DNA of 64,000 nucleotides from Paenibacillus sp. FSL R7-0273. GTDB taxonomy: Bacteria > Bacillota > Bacilli > Paenibacillales > Paenibacillaceae. Below are positions 63,820 through 64,000 of the stretch, one piece after another (the first letter of the stretch is position 1; each line of letters begins with the position of its first letter). The notes below the pieces were generated by a model. That model did not search any database. It saw only the letters and a list, made by a program, of their open reading frames with translations, and was not told the DNA's origin. The position numbers and the translations under genes were made by a program. The stretch is from the NCBI RefSeq assembly GCF_000758625.1, contig NZ_CP009283.1, positions 1,499,501 to 1,563,500 on the forward strand, in the 5' to 3' direction.

Positions 63820-64000
63820 TTGGATAAGGTAAAAGTCGGGATTGTAGGCTGCGGGAATATAAGCGGGATTTATTTTGAGAATCTGACCAAGTTGTTCGTC
63901 AATACGGAGGTTTATGCCTGCGCGGATGTATTTAAGGAACGGGCAGAGGAAGCTGCGGAGAAATACGGTGTACCGAATGTATGGACTACAGAAGAGCTGC
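63820..64000 (+). CDS. Gfo/Idh/MocA family oxidoreductase, 5' part
   Basis: The first 60 codons of a sugar dehydrogenase, cut by the window end. The NAD-binding motif VKVGIVGCGNISGIYFENL starts at residue 3, followed by YACADVFKERAEEAAEKYGV. TTG 63820 is the likely start, with AGGTGGGA upstream; no ATG fits. It is 46 bp after the ThuA gene in the same operon and may oxidise a sugar that the ThuA protein then processes. Confidence 0.8.
   Translation, partial: MDKVKVGIVGCGNISGIYFENLTKLFVNTEVYACADVFKERAEEAAEKYGVPNVWTTEEL

Overview
The window looks like chromosomal DNA of a Paenibacillus or close relative (Bacillota). Almost every gene has a strong purine-rich Shine-Dalgarno site. Base composition is moderately GC-rich. 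Many products match Bacillus subtilis systems (Puc purine catabolism, Tcy/Cmo/Snd sulfur metabolism, YhaM, PspA/PspC, PH-domain and DUF2339 proteins). No rRNA, tRNA, transposase, phage block or CRISPR array was seen.

Layout. 1-6.8 kb: housekeeping and accessory genes (RNA methyltransferase end, Nudix, VOC, ASCH, an ABC-F ATPase behind a terminator-containing leader, a PH-domain protein, split chromate transporter). 7-25.8 kb: a large purine/ureide catabolism region. It holds a GGT-like protein and an AtzE-like amidase, a PucR regulator, a MocA-like nucleotidyltransferase, a BMP-type nucleoside ABC transporter, then uraD, HIU hydrolase, allantoinase, allantoate amidohydrolase, ureidoglycine-glyoxylate aminotransferase and adenine deaminase. 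No urate oxidase or xanthine dehydrogenase lies in the window. 25.9-36 kb: a serine-hydrolase gene broken by an in-frame TGA, ferrochelatase, an exported protein with three FMN-binding domains behind two CRP/FNR/Rex-like palindromes, YhaM, a DnaQ-like exonuclease, a TerD-vWA protein and an acetyltransferase. 36.3-47.6 kb: a LysR-controlled operon with acetyltransferase, cystine-type ABC importer, two luciferase-family monooxygenases, two M20 deacylases, a sarcosine-oxidase-like flavoprotein and a DinB protein. This has the design of the B. subtilis ytm/yxe pathways that salvage sulfur from S-modified cysteines. 48-64 kb: PspA/PspC, HD phosphohydrolase, CPBP protease, zinc ribbon protein, methyltransferase, a truncated chloramphenicol-phosphotransferase-like remnant, MerR, the DUF3999/DUF2339 pair, HAD phosphatase, phospho-beta-glucosidase with a LacI regulator, and an AraC/ThuA/Gfo-Idh sugar locus cut by the window end.

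The most unusual signal is in the intergenic DNA. Five separate places carry repeats whose sequences are unrelated to one another but share a 50-51 bp period: 10257-10440, 32840-33067, 47970-48154, 61401-61548 and 61686-61849. Three of them have the same plan: two direct copies followed by two inverted copies, which makes a nested palindrome. The window also holds two copies of a transposase-less element with terminal inverted repeats (23705-23960 and 61857-61968). The longer copy carries an internal domain able to form several stacked hairpins.

All assignments come from reading the sequence and translations by eye. Family names rest on recognised motifs, not on searches.
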